From positions 1-64,000 of the forward strand of contig CAYMII010000013.1 of NCBI GenBank assembly GCA_964390565.1: a DNA stretch of 64,000 nt, in the 5' to 3' direction. Origin of the DNA: UBA8529 sp964390565 (lineage in GTDB: Bacteria; Bacteroidota; Bacteroidia; Bacteroidales; Tenuifilaceae). Positions 8,967 to 18,209 of this stretch are shown here, one piece after another (positions within the stretch are counted from its first letter, which is position 1; the number at the start of each line of letters is the position of its first letter). The notes below the pieces were generated by a model. The model made no database searches. It saw nothing but the letters and a program-made list of their open reading frames with translations, and was not told where the DNA came from. Both the position numbers and the translations under genes were made by a program.

Positions 8967-9707
8967 TTATTCAAAGTGGAACGAAACGTGGAAAATCCTT
9001 GAATGAATTTTGTCAATTGCTTGTACATAATTTTCGGCACCATCGGCGTAATCGCGCGAAAGAACATTGAATAAGCCAACGGAATACTTTATTTCAATGG
9101 AAAATTTGAAATACTCCAAGAAGAAATCGGTACCAAATCCTATTTCGTAATAGGTATCAAACTTATTTAAACGAAGGAGCACTCCTTCTTTGATATTCAG
9201 TTTCTTGTAAGCAGCCAAATCCATCCTAACATTTGTACCTGCTAAAAGGTAAGGTCTGAAATTGCTTGTCCTATCAGCTGAGTACTTTATACTAAGGGGT
9301 AACTCAATAAATGAAGATTCGATCTTCATCTGCGTTACAAGTTTATTATCGGGGTAGAAAAAATTTAGGTTTCGTTGACCAAATGCATAACCAGGAAGAA
9401 ATCGTAAATGAAAATTCTCAGTTAACCTAAAATCTGCAACAGCATTAACATTAAACCCTGGTTGGGGATGGCTAACATCTGTAAAAAACTGAGTTGTATC
9501 TTGTAAATCAGGAGAAACTTCAATTCCTCTTCCATTCTTAACCTGAAAATCCATTACGTTAAACCCAATGGAAAAGCCAAACCTCAATCTTTTACTAAGT
9601 TCGTAATCTGGTTCGTTTAAACGTACAGGCTGTTTATACTGAGCATTTGCCGAGATTGCAAAAAGAATCGTCAGGACAACTAGATAGTATTTTTTGATAT
9701 TACTCAC
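8967..9707 (-). CDS. porT: PorT, type IX secretion/gliding outer-membrane protein
   Basis: A 246-residue protein with a signal peptide (cleavage after ISANA) and an outer-membrane barrel pattern: KRLRFGFSIGFNVMDFQVKN, then FRLTENFHLRFLPGYAFGQRNLNF, SFIELPLSIKYSADR and a C-terminal strand ending FHVSFHFE. This matches PorT, an outer-membrane component of the type IX secretion system. The position downstream of menG is the standard one in Bacteroidota. The start is GTG; no ATG lies before the signal peptide, so GTG is required if the signal is to be kept. Confidence 0.85.
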   Translation of the reverse strand: MSNIKKYYLVVLTILFAISANAQYKQPVRLNEPDYELSKRLRFGFSIGFNVMDFQVKNGRGIEVSPDLQDTTQFFTDVSHPQPGFNVNAVADFRLTENFHLRFLPGYAFGQRNLNFFYPDNKLVTQMKIESSFIELPLSIKYSADRTSNFRPYLLAGTNVRMDLAAYKKLNIKEGVLLRLNKFDTYYEIGFGTDFFLEYFKFSIEIKYSVGLFNVLSRDYADGAENYVQAIDKIHSRIFHVSFHFE

Positions 9708-9760
9708 TCAGTTTAGTTTGCTTAAAGCAACGTGGAAATAACGTTTTTATTTTAAATTAC

Positions 9761-10483
9761 TTAATTCTGCTTAACACCTTCATATATCGATGCTATACCA
9801 AAACTTAGCTTTTTGTATTTACAATTTGAAAATCCAGCGCTCTCCATCAACTTTATAAAATTATTTCCATCAGGGAATGCGCTAACTGATTCAGGAAGGT
9901 AAGTATATGCTTGCTTATGCCCCGAAACCATTCGGCCTACCAACGGAAGAATAGCCCAAAAGTAAAACTTGTAAAGTTGTGCCATAGGGAACTTGCGAGG
10001 CATTGAGAATTCAAGGACATAGAACTTCCCATTGGGTCTCAACACTCTAAATGTTTCTGCCATTCCCTTTACAGGATCTTCATAATTTCTAACGCCAAAG
10101 GCAACCATAGCCACATCGAAAGTGTTGCTTTCAAATGGGAGTGATAATGAATCTCCTTGTTTTAAGGTAATACGATTTAATAAACTTAGCTCATCAACCT
10201 TTCGCCGTCCAACGGCGAGCATATTTTCCGATAGATCTACACCCGTAATTTTTGAAGCAGAATGCTTTTTAGCCAAAAGGATGGCTAAATCAGCAGTTCC
10301 GGTTGCAATATCTAAAACATCATTTGGATTATCGTTGATTATCTTACGAATAACCTTACGTCTCCAAATCTTATCAATGCCAAGGCTTAAGAAGTGATTT
10401 AAAAAATCGTACTTAGGGGCGATGTCATTAAACATTGCCTCAACCTGCTTGGTTTTACTTATTTGCTCTGAGTTGTTGTTCAT
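9761..10483 (-). CDS. menG: Demethylmenaquinone methyltransferase
   Basis: A 240-residue UbiE/MenG methyltransferase. Visible motifs are EAMFNDIAPKYDFLNHFLSLGIDKIWRR at the N-terminus, the SAM loop VLDIATGTADLA, GVDLSENMLAVGRRK and the ubiE signature VAFGVRNYEDPVKGMAE. It methylates demethylmenaquinone to menaquinone, the quinone used by Bacteroidota. The ATG at 10483 lies 3 nt after the purL stop, so the two are cotranscribed, with porT behind. A TTG immediately upstream is a less likely start. Confidence 0.93.
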   Translation of the reverse strand: MNNNSEQISKTKQVEAMFNDIAPKYDFLNHFLSLGIDKIWRRKVIRKIINDNPNDVLDIATGTADLAILLAKKHSASKITGVDLSENMLAVGRRKVDELSLLNRITLKQGDSLSLPFESNTFDVAMVAFGVRNYEDPVKGMAETFRVLRPNGKFYVLEFSMPRKFPMAQLYKFYFWAILPLVGRMVSGHKQAYTYLPESVSAFPDGNNFIKLMESAGFSNCKYKKLSFGIASIYEGVKQN

Positions 10484-10486
10484 CAA

Positions 10487-12727
10487 CTAGGCAGGATTCT
10501 GTCCAACAATAAGCTCTTCGATTGAGTTATCGTAAACCTTCTTTAAGTCGGCGATAAAACCATACGATACATCATCAACACGAATTTCCGATTTGGTAAC
10601 GTGGCCTAAAGCAAAGAAAGGAATCTTGCTCTCAACCATATAATCGAGGAAGTTTGTTTCACGAGATGTTGAAACAGAAACGACAATTCGACCTTGCGAT
10701 TCACCAAATAGGAAAGCATCGCTACGGATTTCAGCGTCAGTAGTGATATCAAAGCCTAAGCCTTTAGGCATTGCACTTTCAAGTAGGGTTATAAATAAAC
10801 CACCATCAGAAATATCGTGAGCCGATTGAATAAAGTTAAGGGTTATAAGCTCAGCAACTGTTTGTTGCACATTATACTCCTCGTCTAAATTGAAATATGG
10901 TGCAGGTGATTCTTTGATTCCATGGTAGCTAACTAGATACTCTGAAGAAGCAATATCGTTGTGCGAGCGGCCAATCAAGTAAATCATATGGCCTTTCTCC
11001 TGAAAAGCAAGAGTAGTTTGATGATTTTTATTCTCAAGTAAACCTAGCATGCCGATAGTTGGAGTTGGGAAAACTGCCTCTTCCTTACCACCAATCGATG
11101 CTTGATTGTAGAAACTAACATTACCGCCAGTTACCGGGGTTTGGAACTTCTCGCAAGCAGCACCCATACCTTTAATTACATTTACAAATTGCCAGTATAC
11201 TTCTGGATTGTAAGGATTACCAAAGTTTAAGCAGTTGGTAATTGCAAGTGGCTTCCCACCTGAGCAAACGATATTACGTGCAGCCTCCGAAACGGCAATC
11301 ATTGCACCAATTTCGGGATCGGCCTTAACGTAACGTGAGTTACAATCAACGGTCATTACCAAAGCCCTGTCGGTTCCTTTAATATTGAAAACCCCAGCAT
11401 CGGTTGGAAAGTTGGTGCTCATGTTACCAGTTCCAATCATTGTATCGTACTGTTCGTAGACCCAACGCTTTGAAGCGATATTTGGGTGACGAATAATTTG
11501 CTGAGCAACTTCACGTAAATCCTGTGGCTCGGGAACTTTATTAATATCAAACTTTTTATACTGCTGATAGTATGCTGGCTCTTTGTACTCCCGATCATAA
11601 ACAGGAGCGCCACCACCCAATACAAGGGTTGATGCAGGAACATCGGCTACCTTTTCGCCATGATAGAAGAACTCAAGCCTATCGCCTTTTGTTACCTCAC
11701 CAATAATTGCATAGCTGATATCCCACTTATTAAGAACTTTTTCAATCTCATGTTCACGTCCTTTGTGAACAACCATAAGCATACGCTCTTGCGATTCTGA
11801 AAGAAGAATCTCGAAAGGCTCCATGTTCTTTTGGCGAAGAGGAACTTTATCTAGATTAACTCTCATACCACATCCACCCTTTTCCGACATCTCGGAAGTA
11901 GAGCAGATGATACCTGCAGCGCCCATATCTTGCATACCAACAAGAGCACCGGTTTTAATTACTTCGAGAGATGCTTCAAGAAGAATTTTTTCTTGGAATG
12001 GGTCACCAACCTGGATTGAAGGAATATCATCAGCTGAATCCTCGGTGATATTTGCCGAAGCAAATGTAGCACCGTGAATACCATCTTTACCTGTAGATGA
12101 ACCTACTATAAATACTGGGTTTCCTTCACCTTTTGAAATAGCTGAAACTACATTTCCTTTTTCAACCAAACCAACCGACATGGCGTTAACCAATGGGTTC
12201 ATGGTGTATGACTCGTCGAAAAATACCTCACCACCAAGAACTGGGATACCGAAAGCATTACCGTAATCGCCAATACCTTTAACAACACCTTTAATCAGCC
12301 ATTTTGTGCGGTCTAATTTTAGACTTCCAAAACGAAGCGAATTGAGCTGAGCAACAGGTCTTGCACCCATTGTAAAGATATCGCGGTTGATACCCCCAAC
12401 ACCCGTTGCAGCACCTTGATATGGCTCAACAGCACAAGGGTGATTGTGAGACTCAATTTTGAATGCGCAAGCCATGCCATCGCCTATATCAACAAGACCG
12501 GCATTCTCAGTACCAGCTTCGGCAAGAATACTTGCACCTTTACGTGGTAAAGTTTTTAGCCACTTTATAGAGTTTTTATACGATGCATGCTCCGACCACA
12601 TTACCGAGTAGATACTTAGCTCAGTATAGTTGGGAGTACGACCAAGATATTTCTTGATCATTTCAAACTCTGCGGGGAGCAAACCTAGCTCCTTTGCGGT
12701 TTCTACGGTTACTTCGATAGAGGACAT
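10487..12727 (-). CDS. purL: Phosphoribosylformylglycinamidine synthase subunit PurL
   Basis: A 746-residue small-type PurL, which needs separate PurS and PurQ partners. It starts with ELGLLPAEFEMIKKYLGRTPNYTELSIYS and the catalytic-histidine motif WSEHASYKNS, then FKIESHNHP, the ATP site GVGGINRDIFTMGARP and the paired AIRS-like domains, including TVDCNSRYVKADPEIGAMIAVSEA and AHDISDGGL. It converts FGAR to FGAM in purine synthesis with ATP and glutamine-derived ammonia. It heads a purL-menG(-porT) unit. purQ and purS are not in the window. Confidence 0.95.
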   Translation of the reverse strand: MSSIEVTVETAKELGLLPAEFEMIKKYLGRTPNYTELSIYSVMWSEHASYKNSIKWLKTLPRKGASILAEAGTENAGLVDIGDGMACAFKIESHNHPCAVEPYQGAATGVGGINRDIFTMGARPVAQLNSLRFGSLKLDRTKWLIKGVVKGIGDYGNAFGIPVLGGEVFFDESYTMNPLVNAMSVGLVEKGNVVSAISKGEGNPVFIVGSSTGKDGIHGATFASANITEDSADDIPSIQVGDPFQEKILLEASLEVIKTGALVGMQDMGAAGIICSTSEMSEKGGCGMRVNLDKVPLRQKNMEPFEILLSESQERMLMVVHKGREHEIEKVLNKWDISYAIIGEVTKGDRLEFFYHGEKVADVPASTLVLGGGAPVYDREYKEPAYYQQYKKFDINKVPEPQDLREVAQQIIRHPNIASKRWVYEQYDTMIGTGNMSTNFPTDAGVFNIKGTDRALVMTVDCNSRYVKADPEIGAMIAVSEAARNIVCSGGKPLAITNCLNFGNPYNPEVYWQFVNVIKGMGAACEKFQTPVTGGNVSFYNQASIGGKEEAVFPTPTIGMLGLLENKNHQTTLAFQEKGHMIYLIGRSHNDIASSEYLVSYHGIKESPAPYFNLDEEYNVQQTVAELITLNFIQSAHDISDGGLFITLLESAMPKGLGFDITTDAEIRSDAFLFGESQGRIVVSVSTSRETNFLDYMVESKIPFFALGHVTKSEIRVDDVSYGFIADLKKVYDNSIEELIVGQNPA

Positions 12728-12768
12728 GGTATTGTGTTTTGCTTTTTTATCAACTTATAAAACCGAGC

Positions 12769-12799
12769 CAAAAATACTAACATTAAATAAGAAGCCAAT
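12769..12799 (-). promoter_or_regulatory. Promoter of purL
   Basis: The minus strand has TATTTTTG at 12769-12776, a perfect TAnnTTTG -7 box, with an ATTG-type -33 element 19 nt further upstream (about 12796-12799). It predicts a leader of about 35 nt. The inverted repeats at 12832-12968 lie upstream of it and so would not be in the purL leader. Confidence 0.5.
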
Positions 12800-12831
12800 C
12801 AAACTACCCATCAATTTTTTAACATGTTATC

Positions 12832-12968
12832 CCAAATTGAAATTGTAGATAGTTCAAGAGCAGCTACAATTTCTAATTTGGCTAATGCCGATGGTTAAAT
12901 ATATTTAGCATAAGCGAGCGAAGCGAAGATTGGTCTATAATATATTTCCAATCGGTATTACCAATAGC
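12832..12968. repeat. Two adjacent inverted repeats in the purL-SDR gap
   Basis: The 365-nt gap between purL and the SDR gene holds two neighbouring hairpin-forming segments. The first pairs 12832-12848 with 12864-12881 (CCAAATTGAAATTGTAG against CTACAATTTCTAATTTGG). The second pairs about 12881-12906 with 12939-12968, both arms carrying an ATATATT and a CCGAT or ATCGG word. Between its arms lies a GCGAGCGAAGCGAAG stretch. No open frame or known RNA family is recognised. The rest of the gap (12969-13092) is AT-rich and shows only a likely SDR promoter region. Confidence 0.55.
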
Positions 12969-13092
12969 ATGTTCATCAATTGTGTTATTAAACCTATCAA
13001 TATTAATATTGGAACTAGCCGATTTTTATTAATTTTACGCTCCTTTTAAATAACCTAAAGAAATAAAACAAAGTAATAAAAGATTCAAAATT

Positions 13093-13848
13093 ATGAAATT
13101 AGCACTAGTTACAGGGGCAACATCGGGGATTGGTAGAGCGACAGCAATTAAACTTGCCGAAAATAACTACAACCTTATTTTAACAGGAAGAAGAAGTGAA
13201 CAGCTCGATGCCCTTAAGCGTGAGATTGAGGTAAAATACAAGAGGGATGTTCTGACCCTTAATTTTGATATTAGAATTAAAGATGCTGTTGATAAAGCCA
13301 TTGATGGTCTATCGGAAAGATGGCGTAAAATTGATATTCTAGTTAATAACGCCGGTCTTGCTGTTGGACTAAACCATATACAAGAGGGCGAAGTTGACGA
13401 TTGGGAACGCATGATCGATACCAATATTAAAGGATTACTTTACATTACCCGTAAGGTAGCACCTATTATGATTGAGCGTAGCAAAGGGCATATTGTTAAC
13501 ATCGGTTCCATTGCAGGTACTCAGGTTTACGAAAATGGTAATGTTTATTGCGCATCGAAACACGCTGTTCATGCGCTTTCGCAAAGTATGCGTGAGGATA
13601 TGCTAAAGCATAATATAAAAGTAACTGAGATTAGACCTGGAATGGTTGAAACCGAATTCTCTCTCGTACGCTTTAAAGGCGATGCTGATAAAGCGCAGTT
13701 TCCTTACGTTGGGTTAGTTCCTCTATTTGGCGAGGATATTGCCGATGCAATTCTGTACGCAGTTACACGCCCCGAGCATGTTTGCATTAACGATATGGAG
13801 ATTACCCCAATAGCACAAGCCAATGCTTTTTATGTTTTTAGAAAATAA
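13093..13848 (+). CDS. SDR family NADP-dependent dehydrogenase (YdfG-like)
   Basis: A 251-residue classical short-chain dehydrogenase. It has the cofactor loop TGATSGIGRATA at residues 7-18, GRRSEQLDAL marking NADP preference, NNAGLAVG near 87, the catalytic Ser in NIGSIAG and the YCASKHAV Tyr/Lys pair near 152-156. The C-terminal region, TEIRPGMVETEFSLVRF...DIADAILYAVTRPEHVCINDMEI, is typical of the YdfG group, which oxidises 3-hydroxy acids such as serine, L-allo-threonine or 3-hydroxypropionate. The real substrate is not shown. It stands alone with its own terminator. Confidence 0.88.
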   Translation: MKLALVTGATSGIGRATAIKLAENNYNLILTGRRSEQLDALKREIEVKYKRDVLTLNFDIRIKDAVDKAIDGLSERWRKIDILVNNAGLAVGLNHIQEGEVDDWERMIDTNIKGLLYITRKVAPIMIERSKGHIVNIGSIAGTQVYENGNVYCASKHAVHALSQSMREDMLKHNIKVTEIRPGMVETEFSLVRFKGDADKAQFPYVGLVPLFGEDIADAILYAVTRPEHVCINDMEITPIAQANAFYVFRK

Positions 13849-13870
13849 TATTTGGAAATTGATAATTATT

Positions 13871-13902
13871 AAGGGCTAAGTTTTCTTAGCCCTTTCTTTT
13901 TT
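13871..13902 (+). terminator. Terminator of the SDR gene
   Basis: The stem AAGGGCTAA/TTAGCCCTT (13871-13879 with 13886-13894) is followed by TCTTTTTT. It may also stop the convergent minus-strand gene ending at 13911 less efficiently. Confidence 0.8.
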
Positions 13903-13910
13903 GCAAAACT

Positions 13911-14573
13911 CTACCTTTTACTTTTTCCAAAAATGTAGTAATGAAAACCAATCCCTGCCGATAGGAATATCGTTTTTTCATCAAAGCCATGCGACCACTG
14001 TCCTTTCAAATCAATTTTATTTAGCGATTTTCCTAAATCGTAGTTATCGAAACTTAGGCTAAGGCAAATATCCCAGCTCTCCGAAATAAAGTATTGCCCC
14101 TGAACCCCCAGCCCAAAATGAACCATTTTTTGGGTAACCGTTTTGTAGCGAGTAGATGTAACGGTTTTGGTAAGATGATCATGAAAATAAATAATTGATC
14201 TCGATTCAACCAAACCATACCCTATTTCGGGTTTAATGGAAAAACTATAATCATCTCCACTAAAAATGGCAAACTTAGCATAGGCATTTACACTTTCAGC
14301 AAAGTTCGTTACCTCTAGGTCTCTATCATCAGTTACCGAAATATAATCCCAATCATCTAATTCAGCACCACCCAGTTGTACATTAACACCAATTGCGAAT
14401 CTATTCAAAAACCAATTTTCAACGCCCAATTTCATTAGTACTGGTTTCTTAAATTCAACTGGGTTTTGAGGGATATAAACATAACTCCCTTCAAAGGTAA
14501 CGGATACCAATTGTGCCTTAGAATATATTTGAGAAATCAAGAGTATAGTTAGTAGTACATGATATTTTCTCAT
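13911..14573 (-). CDS. Outer-membrane beta-barrel protein, unknown function
   Basis: A 220-residue protein with a signal peptide (hydrophobic VLLTILLISQIYS, cut near KAQ) followed by alternating amphipathic strands such as VENWFLNRFAIGVNVQLGG and FSIKPEIGYGLVESR, ending in IFLSAGIGFHYYIFG. This is the pattern of an 8-stranded outer-membrane barrel. The ATG at 14573 is preferred to a TTG two codons earlier. It follows the Omp85 gene by about 30 nt and so is probably its operon partner. No specific family is recognised. Confidence 0.65.
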   Translation of the reverse strand: MRKYHVLLTILLISQIYSKAQLVSVTFEGSYVYIPQNPVEFKKPVLMKLGVENWFLNRFAIGVNVQLGGAELDDWDYISVTDDRDLEVTNFAESVNAYAKFAIFSGDDYSFSIKPEIGYGLVESRSIIYFHDHLTKTVTSTRYKTVTQKMVHFGLGVQGQYFISESWDICLSLSFDNYDLGKSLNKIDLKGQWSHGFDEKTIFLSAGIGFHYYIFGKSKR

Positions 14574-14604
14574 TTTCAATATTTATACATTTTAAATAAA
14601 CTTA

Positions 14605-16308
14605 CTAAAAAACTGCTAAAATTCCAAAATGCACCTTTGCATCTCTCGTTCCAAGGCTTTGCCCGAAGCCTTGACCAAGAGCATAGCTTAAATTGAATTG
14701 GCCTGCCTTAGTTGCTAAGTTAATACCGAGCCCTAATCCAAGCGGCCAAGCATCTTTACGATATCCTAATTCATAGACTTTTACATAAGCCTTATCGGTA
14801 AAAAGATAAATACCAGAACCCTCGCTTATCCTAAGATGTAGTTCAACTGAGGCAACTGAATATGCTTGCGAAAGAATCATCTCCTGATTAAACCCTCGAA
14901 TAGTGCCCATTCCGCCAATATGATACATTTCATTTTCAAATAGCGTTCCACTTGAACCAGAGCTGTATAGGGTTTTTAATTTTGAATTGGAGCGAGTCGC
15001 TAGTATCAACCTATTCTCGTATAATGGTATATAACTCTCGAAAAAGAAATCGCTCTCGATCAAGTTCGTACTACCGCCTTGATTTTTAGCCAACTCTCGC
15101 TTACCTGTATTTAAACTACTTCTAATCAAAATCCCTCGGATGGGTAGTATTGCATTATCGAAACTATTGTATTCATAACCTAAACCATAAAGGAATGCAG
15201 TTGAATTCCCATATTGATTTTGATTTACAGAACCTTGGCTATTGTATGAGGTTTTCCTATAATCGGCATTCACTAGAAAACGGCCACCATTATTGGCAAA
15301 AAAAACGATTGAGAACTTTGGGTTAAGTGTGATGTATGTACTATCGCGCTTATAGAGCGCAAACGAGCCAACTGCTCCAACCTGCCATCCGAAAATGTAA
15401 GGCCAATCAACATTGATATTCAAGTTTTGTGTCCCTTGTCCGGGTGCTGTCCACGAAAAGTTTAACTTTTCGCCACTCCTAAGCGCATTGGCCAAACTTA
15501 GCTTAATATCACCATTCAGTTTTACTTTGCCCTCCAGTTTATCCTTATAGAAACCAGCCATTCCCCAAAATTGCGATGCCGGTCGATTGCCCAGATAGCA
15601 ATAAACTCTTGCCTTACGACTTAGAAACTCAATCTCTGCTGGTTTAATCACATTTAAATACTGCTGCTGCCTTAACCTCTGATCGATTCGTTTAACTTTT
15701 GTTTCAGAATATGGCTCGCCCCTTTTTAAATTGATAATTGCAGCAAGTTTTTTTTGATTGAGCTTTGCATTACCCTTTAAATATATTGTATCGATTGCGA
15801 TTCGATTTCCCTTTTCGATATTAATAGCCGCACTTATTCCATTAATTTTAATATCAACATTTGTTAAAGTTACCTTTGCAAAGGGATACCCATTATCCTC
15901 AAACTGGCTTAATGCTGATTTTATATATTTTGATAAAGAAATTGGCTTAAGCGTTTTACCATTAAGGTTAGGTAAACTTAGTCCAATCTCATTTACAGTT
16001 TTATTTGATATGCTATCGGGATTAACATCAATCCATCGATACTTTGAGCCTAATTTTCCGAATGCGTTTATTGAAGAGGAATTACACTGAAACGAATCGA
16101 TAGTTGCTGTTAAGTAGCCCTTTTCGTAAAGTTTAATTACACAAGATGACAATGCCTTTTCGATGGCTATCGAATCTCCACAAAGGATTGATTGAGTTTT
16201 GAATGTTTGTTTATCTCGATTATCAGAAAAAAAAATAGTTAGACTCTGAGTAAAACCAAGCCTTTGAGTAATTATAAATAGAAAAACTAATATGATGATT
16301 CTTCTCAT
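14605..16308 (-). CDS. Omp85/BamA-superfamily protein with POTRA domain
   Basis: A 567-residue outer-membrane protein. A signal peptide (residues 1-20) is followed by a POTRA-type region, AIDTIYLKGNAKLNQKKLAAIINLKRGEPYSETKVKRIDQRLRQ in short segments around 172-220, and then a 16-strand-like barrel. The family signature (V/I)RGF appears as GGMGTIRGFNQE. The C-terminus (KVHFGILAVF) is a barrel-closing strand. It is shorter than BamA and unlike TamL here, and it lacks a lipobox. Members of this class insert or export proteins; which substrate is unknown. The small barrel gene downstream may be linked to it. Confidence 0.75.
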   Translation of the reverse strand: MRRIIILVFLFIITQRLGFTQSLTIFFSDNRDKQTFKTQSILCGDSIAIEKALSSCVIKLYEKGYLTATIDSFQCNSSSINAFGKLGSKYRWIDVNPDSISNKTVNEIGLSLPNLNGKTLKPISLSKYIKSALSQFEDNGYPFAKVTLTNVDIKINGISAAINIEKGNRIAIDTIYLKGNAKLNQKKLAAIINLKRGEPYSETKVKRIDQRLRQQQYLNVIKPAEIEFLSRKARVYCYLGNRPASQFWGMAGFYKDKLEGKVKLNGDIKLSLANALRSGEKLNFSWTAPGQGTQNLNINVDWPYIFGWQVGAVGSFALYKRDSTYITLNPKFSIVFFANNGGRFLVNADYRKTSYNSQGSVNQNQYGNSTAFLYGLGYEYNSFDNAILPIRGILIRSSLNTGKRELAKNQGGSTNLIESDFFFESYIPLYENRLILATRSNSKLKTLYSSGSSGTLFENEMYHIGGMGTIRGFNQEMILSQAYSVASVELHLRISEGSGIYLFTDKAYVKVYELGYRKDAWPLGLGLGINLATKAGQFNLSYALGQGFGQSLGTRDAKVHFGILAVF

Positions 16309-16391
16309 ATTACGATGATTGTACCAAAGATAAGGAAATATGAATAGTACAACGGTAAATGATGGGAGAAATTATGGGGATATGCGGGTTA

Positions 16392-16470
16392 TCAGTTGTC
16401 AGTTATCGGTTGTCAGCTATTATACTTGTACCTTAAATCTTAGAACTGACAACCCATAACCAATAACTGA
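16392..16470. repeat. Imperfect inverted repeat of the TCAGTTGTCAGTT family
   Basis: Arms of 25 nt at 16392-16416 and 16446-16470 match in about 21 positions and enclose a loop of 29 nt. They are made of short words (TCAGTTGTCAG, CTGACAACC) that recur at other gene junctions in the window, for instance 37245-37274, 37664-37693 and 39104-39121. It lies just after the nitroreductase stop. It may act as a transcript end, but no T run follows. Confidence 0.6.
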
Positions 16471-16473
16471 CTT

Positions 16474-17223
16474 CTACATCTCATTATTCATAAACCCTTG
16501 CTTCTCAAGAACTTTAAGCAGGGCTTTAGAGAAAGTTACGTTGTCCTTTTTGGTATAACGGTTATCGGTAAAGATTTGAGCTAGGGTCTCTTTATTATTC
16601 TCCTTCAAGAGTTTTTCTGTTAATGGCATCGCCTCCTTTGCAGAGTATATCTGGTCAATATCACCCTCGGAATAATCTTGGTAAACCTCTTTGTGAATTA
16701 TGCTTGCAAGAGGTAAACGATCTGTCAGTTCAGGAATCTCCTCAGGGTAACCAAGTACAACGGTTGTAACAGGAACAACCCCTTTAGGGAGTTTAAGTAT
16801 TTCGATAATTTTTTCAGCAGTATAAGTTGTAGTTCCAAGATAGCAAATACCTAAACCCTCCTCCTCAGCAGCAATACAAACATTTTGAGCAACTAGCAAC
16901 GCATCAATTGCTGCAGTAAAAAACGAAAGAAAGTTATCGTACCCAGGAATTGCTTTTCGCTGCAAGCACCATTTATTAAATCGATTAAAATCAGCACAAA
17001 ATGTAAGCACTACTGGTGCTTGAGTTACCATACCCTGATTAAAATGGCAGGGAGCCAATTGTTTTTTTATATCCTGATCGGTTGTAACGATTATACTATA
17101 AACTTGCATATTGCCAGTGGTTGAAGCACGTGTACCAGCAAGGAGAATGTCATCTAAAATTGATTCTTCAATTGGATCGCTCTTGTACTTACGAATTGAG
17201 CGATGATTCATTATTGCACTCAT
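16474..17223 (-). CDS. NADPH-dependent nitroreductase, NfsA/FRP type
   Basis: A 249-residue nitroreductase-fold flavoprotein. The N-terminal FMN motif is MNHRSIRKYKSDPIEESILDDILLAG, followed by ASTTGNMQVYSII, AIDALLVAQNVCIAAEEEGLGICYLGT and a glycine-proline turn, VVLGYPEEIP, seen in the NfsA/Frp group. Such enzymes reduce nitro compounds, quinones or flavins with NADPH. The substrate here is unknown. It is monocistronic as far as can be seen. Confidence 0.83.
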   Translation of the reverse strand: MSAIMNHRSIRKYKSDPIEESILDDILLAGTRASTTGNMQVYSIIVTTDQDIKKQLAPCHFNQGMVTQAPVVLTFCADFNRFNKWCLQRKAIPGYDNFLSFFTAAIDALLVAQNVCIAAEEEGLGICYLGTTTYTAEKIIEILKLPKGVVPVTTVVLGYPEEIPELTDRLPLASIIHKEVYQDYSEGDIDQIYSAKEAMPLTEKLLKENNKETLAQIFTDNRYTKKDNVTFSKALLKVLEKQGFMNNEM

Positions 17224-17365
17224 CTTAAAATATTTTAAACAAAGGAATCACTTTTCGCTTTACGTTCCATTTAATATGGTAGTGTTCTTCAACACGAAAT
17301 CGGGCAAAAATAAAAAATCTAGGCGTTTACTCAACACCTAGATCAATAAAATGAGATGGGAAACA

Positions 17366-18091
17366 TCAGAAAGTAATACCAAAGACAAAAAACATATCCT
17401 CAGTATAGGGGTTTACTGAAAGAGTACCAAAAATTGGCAACTCGTAGCTACTACTAATTTTAAGGGATTTTGAAATAGTTGCTCCTACATTAATTATGTT
17501 TGCATTATCAGAGTATATTCCTTTTCCGGTAGTCCCTCCAACAAATAGTTTTAGAGGCAAACCCGATATTTCAGAGGAATAAGCAATCTCTAAATAAGTT
17601 GAATAATCATTATCACCATCTTCATCACTATCATCCGCTCCTGCAAAAAAGGTAGCAGCAGTTAAACTAATAGGGAAAGATTCAGGCCCATTATATGTAA
17701 TTTGAGCCTCAAAGGCATGTAGGGTTTCTTTCTTATTATAATTGAAATAGCTAAAATTTTCTAAACTGTCGGCAGCATAGTAATCGTTTACTGTCAGAGT
17801 AACTGGGCCAGCGGAATAAGATAGATAAAGATCTGTTTCAGCAAAAGGGGTCGATAAACCAAATGAACTCCATGCACCAAAAGTCAGACCTTTGTACGAA
17901 ATTGAAGCGTATGGTTGAATATTTGGGTTGCCTGAGGTAAGCAATCCACGCCAAACATATCGACTAACAAAATCGGCGTTAATATTTAATGACAAGCTAT
18001 CTTCCGATGCGCTATTTAGGGTATTTGAATTCACATTGGTAGCAGATAAAAGTGCAAATGCAAATACGATTGCAAGTAGAGTTTTTTTCAT
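17366..18091 (-). CDS. TorF-like putative porin
   Basis: A 241-residue protein with a signal peptide (residues 1-22) and a barrel whose first strand, NADFVSRYVWRGLLTSGNPN followed by IQPYASISYKGLTFGAWSS, resembles the TorF/Gcw_chp putative porin family (the xxYVWRGxxxxxxxPxxQ pattern). The C-terminus ends in FVFGITF, a barrel-closing aromatic strand. A negatively charged loop (DDSDEDGDNDY) lies near residue 150. The cargo is unknown. It stands alone between the nitroreductase and the chemoreceptor. Confidence 0.65.
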   Translation of the reverse strand: MKKTLLAIVFAFALLSATNVNSNTLNSASEDSLSLNINADFVSRYVWRGLLTSGNPNIQPYASISYKGLTFGAWSSFGLSTPFAETDLYLSYSAGPVTLTVNDYYAADSLENFSYFNYNKKETLHAFEAQITYNGPESFPISLTAATFFAGADDSDEDGDNDYSTYLEIAYSSEISGLPLKLFVGGTTGKGIYSDNANIINVGATISKSLKISSSYELPIFGTLSVNPYTEDMFFVFGITF

Positions 18092-18209
18092 GGTTTTAGT
18101 ATTTTTTGTCTGGTTTAGTTGAGCAATTTACTTTGATAATTCAGATTTAAGGATACATCCAATGGTGATTTTAATCAATCATCATAAAAGTAATATACTT
18201 ACAAAAAAT

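Noticed and set aside
8894..9079. Small open frame overlapping the porT end
   Set aside because: It overlaps porT on the same strand in another frame and has no supporting signal.
12832..12968. A riboswitch controlling purL
   Set aside because: The hairpins lie upstream of the likely purL promoter and match no purine or ZTP aptamer core.
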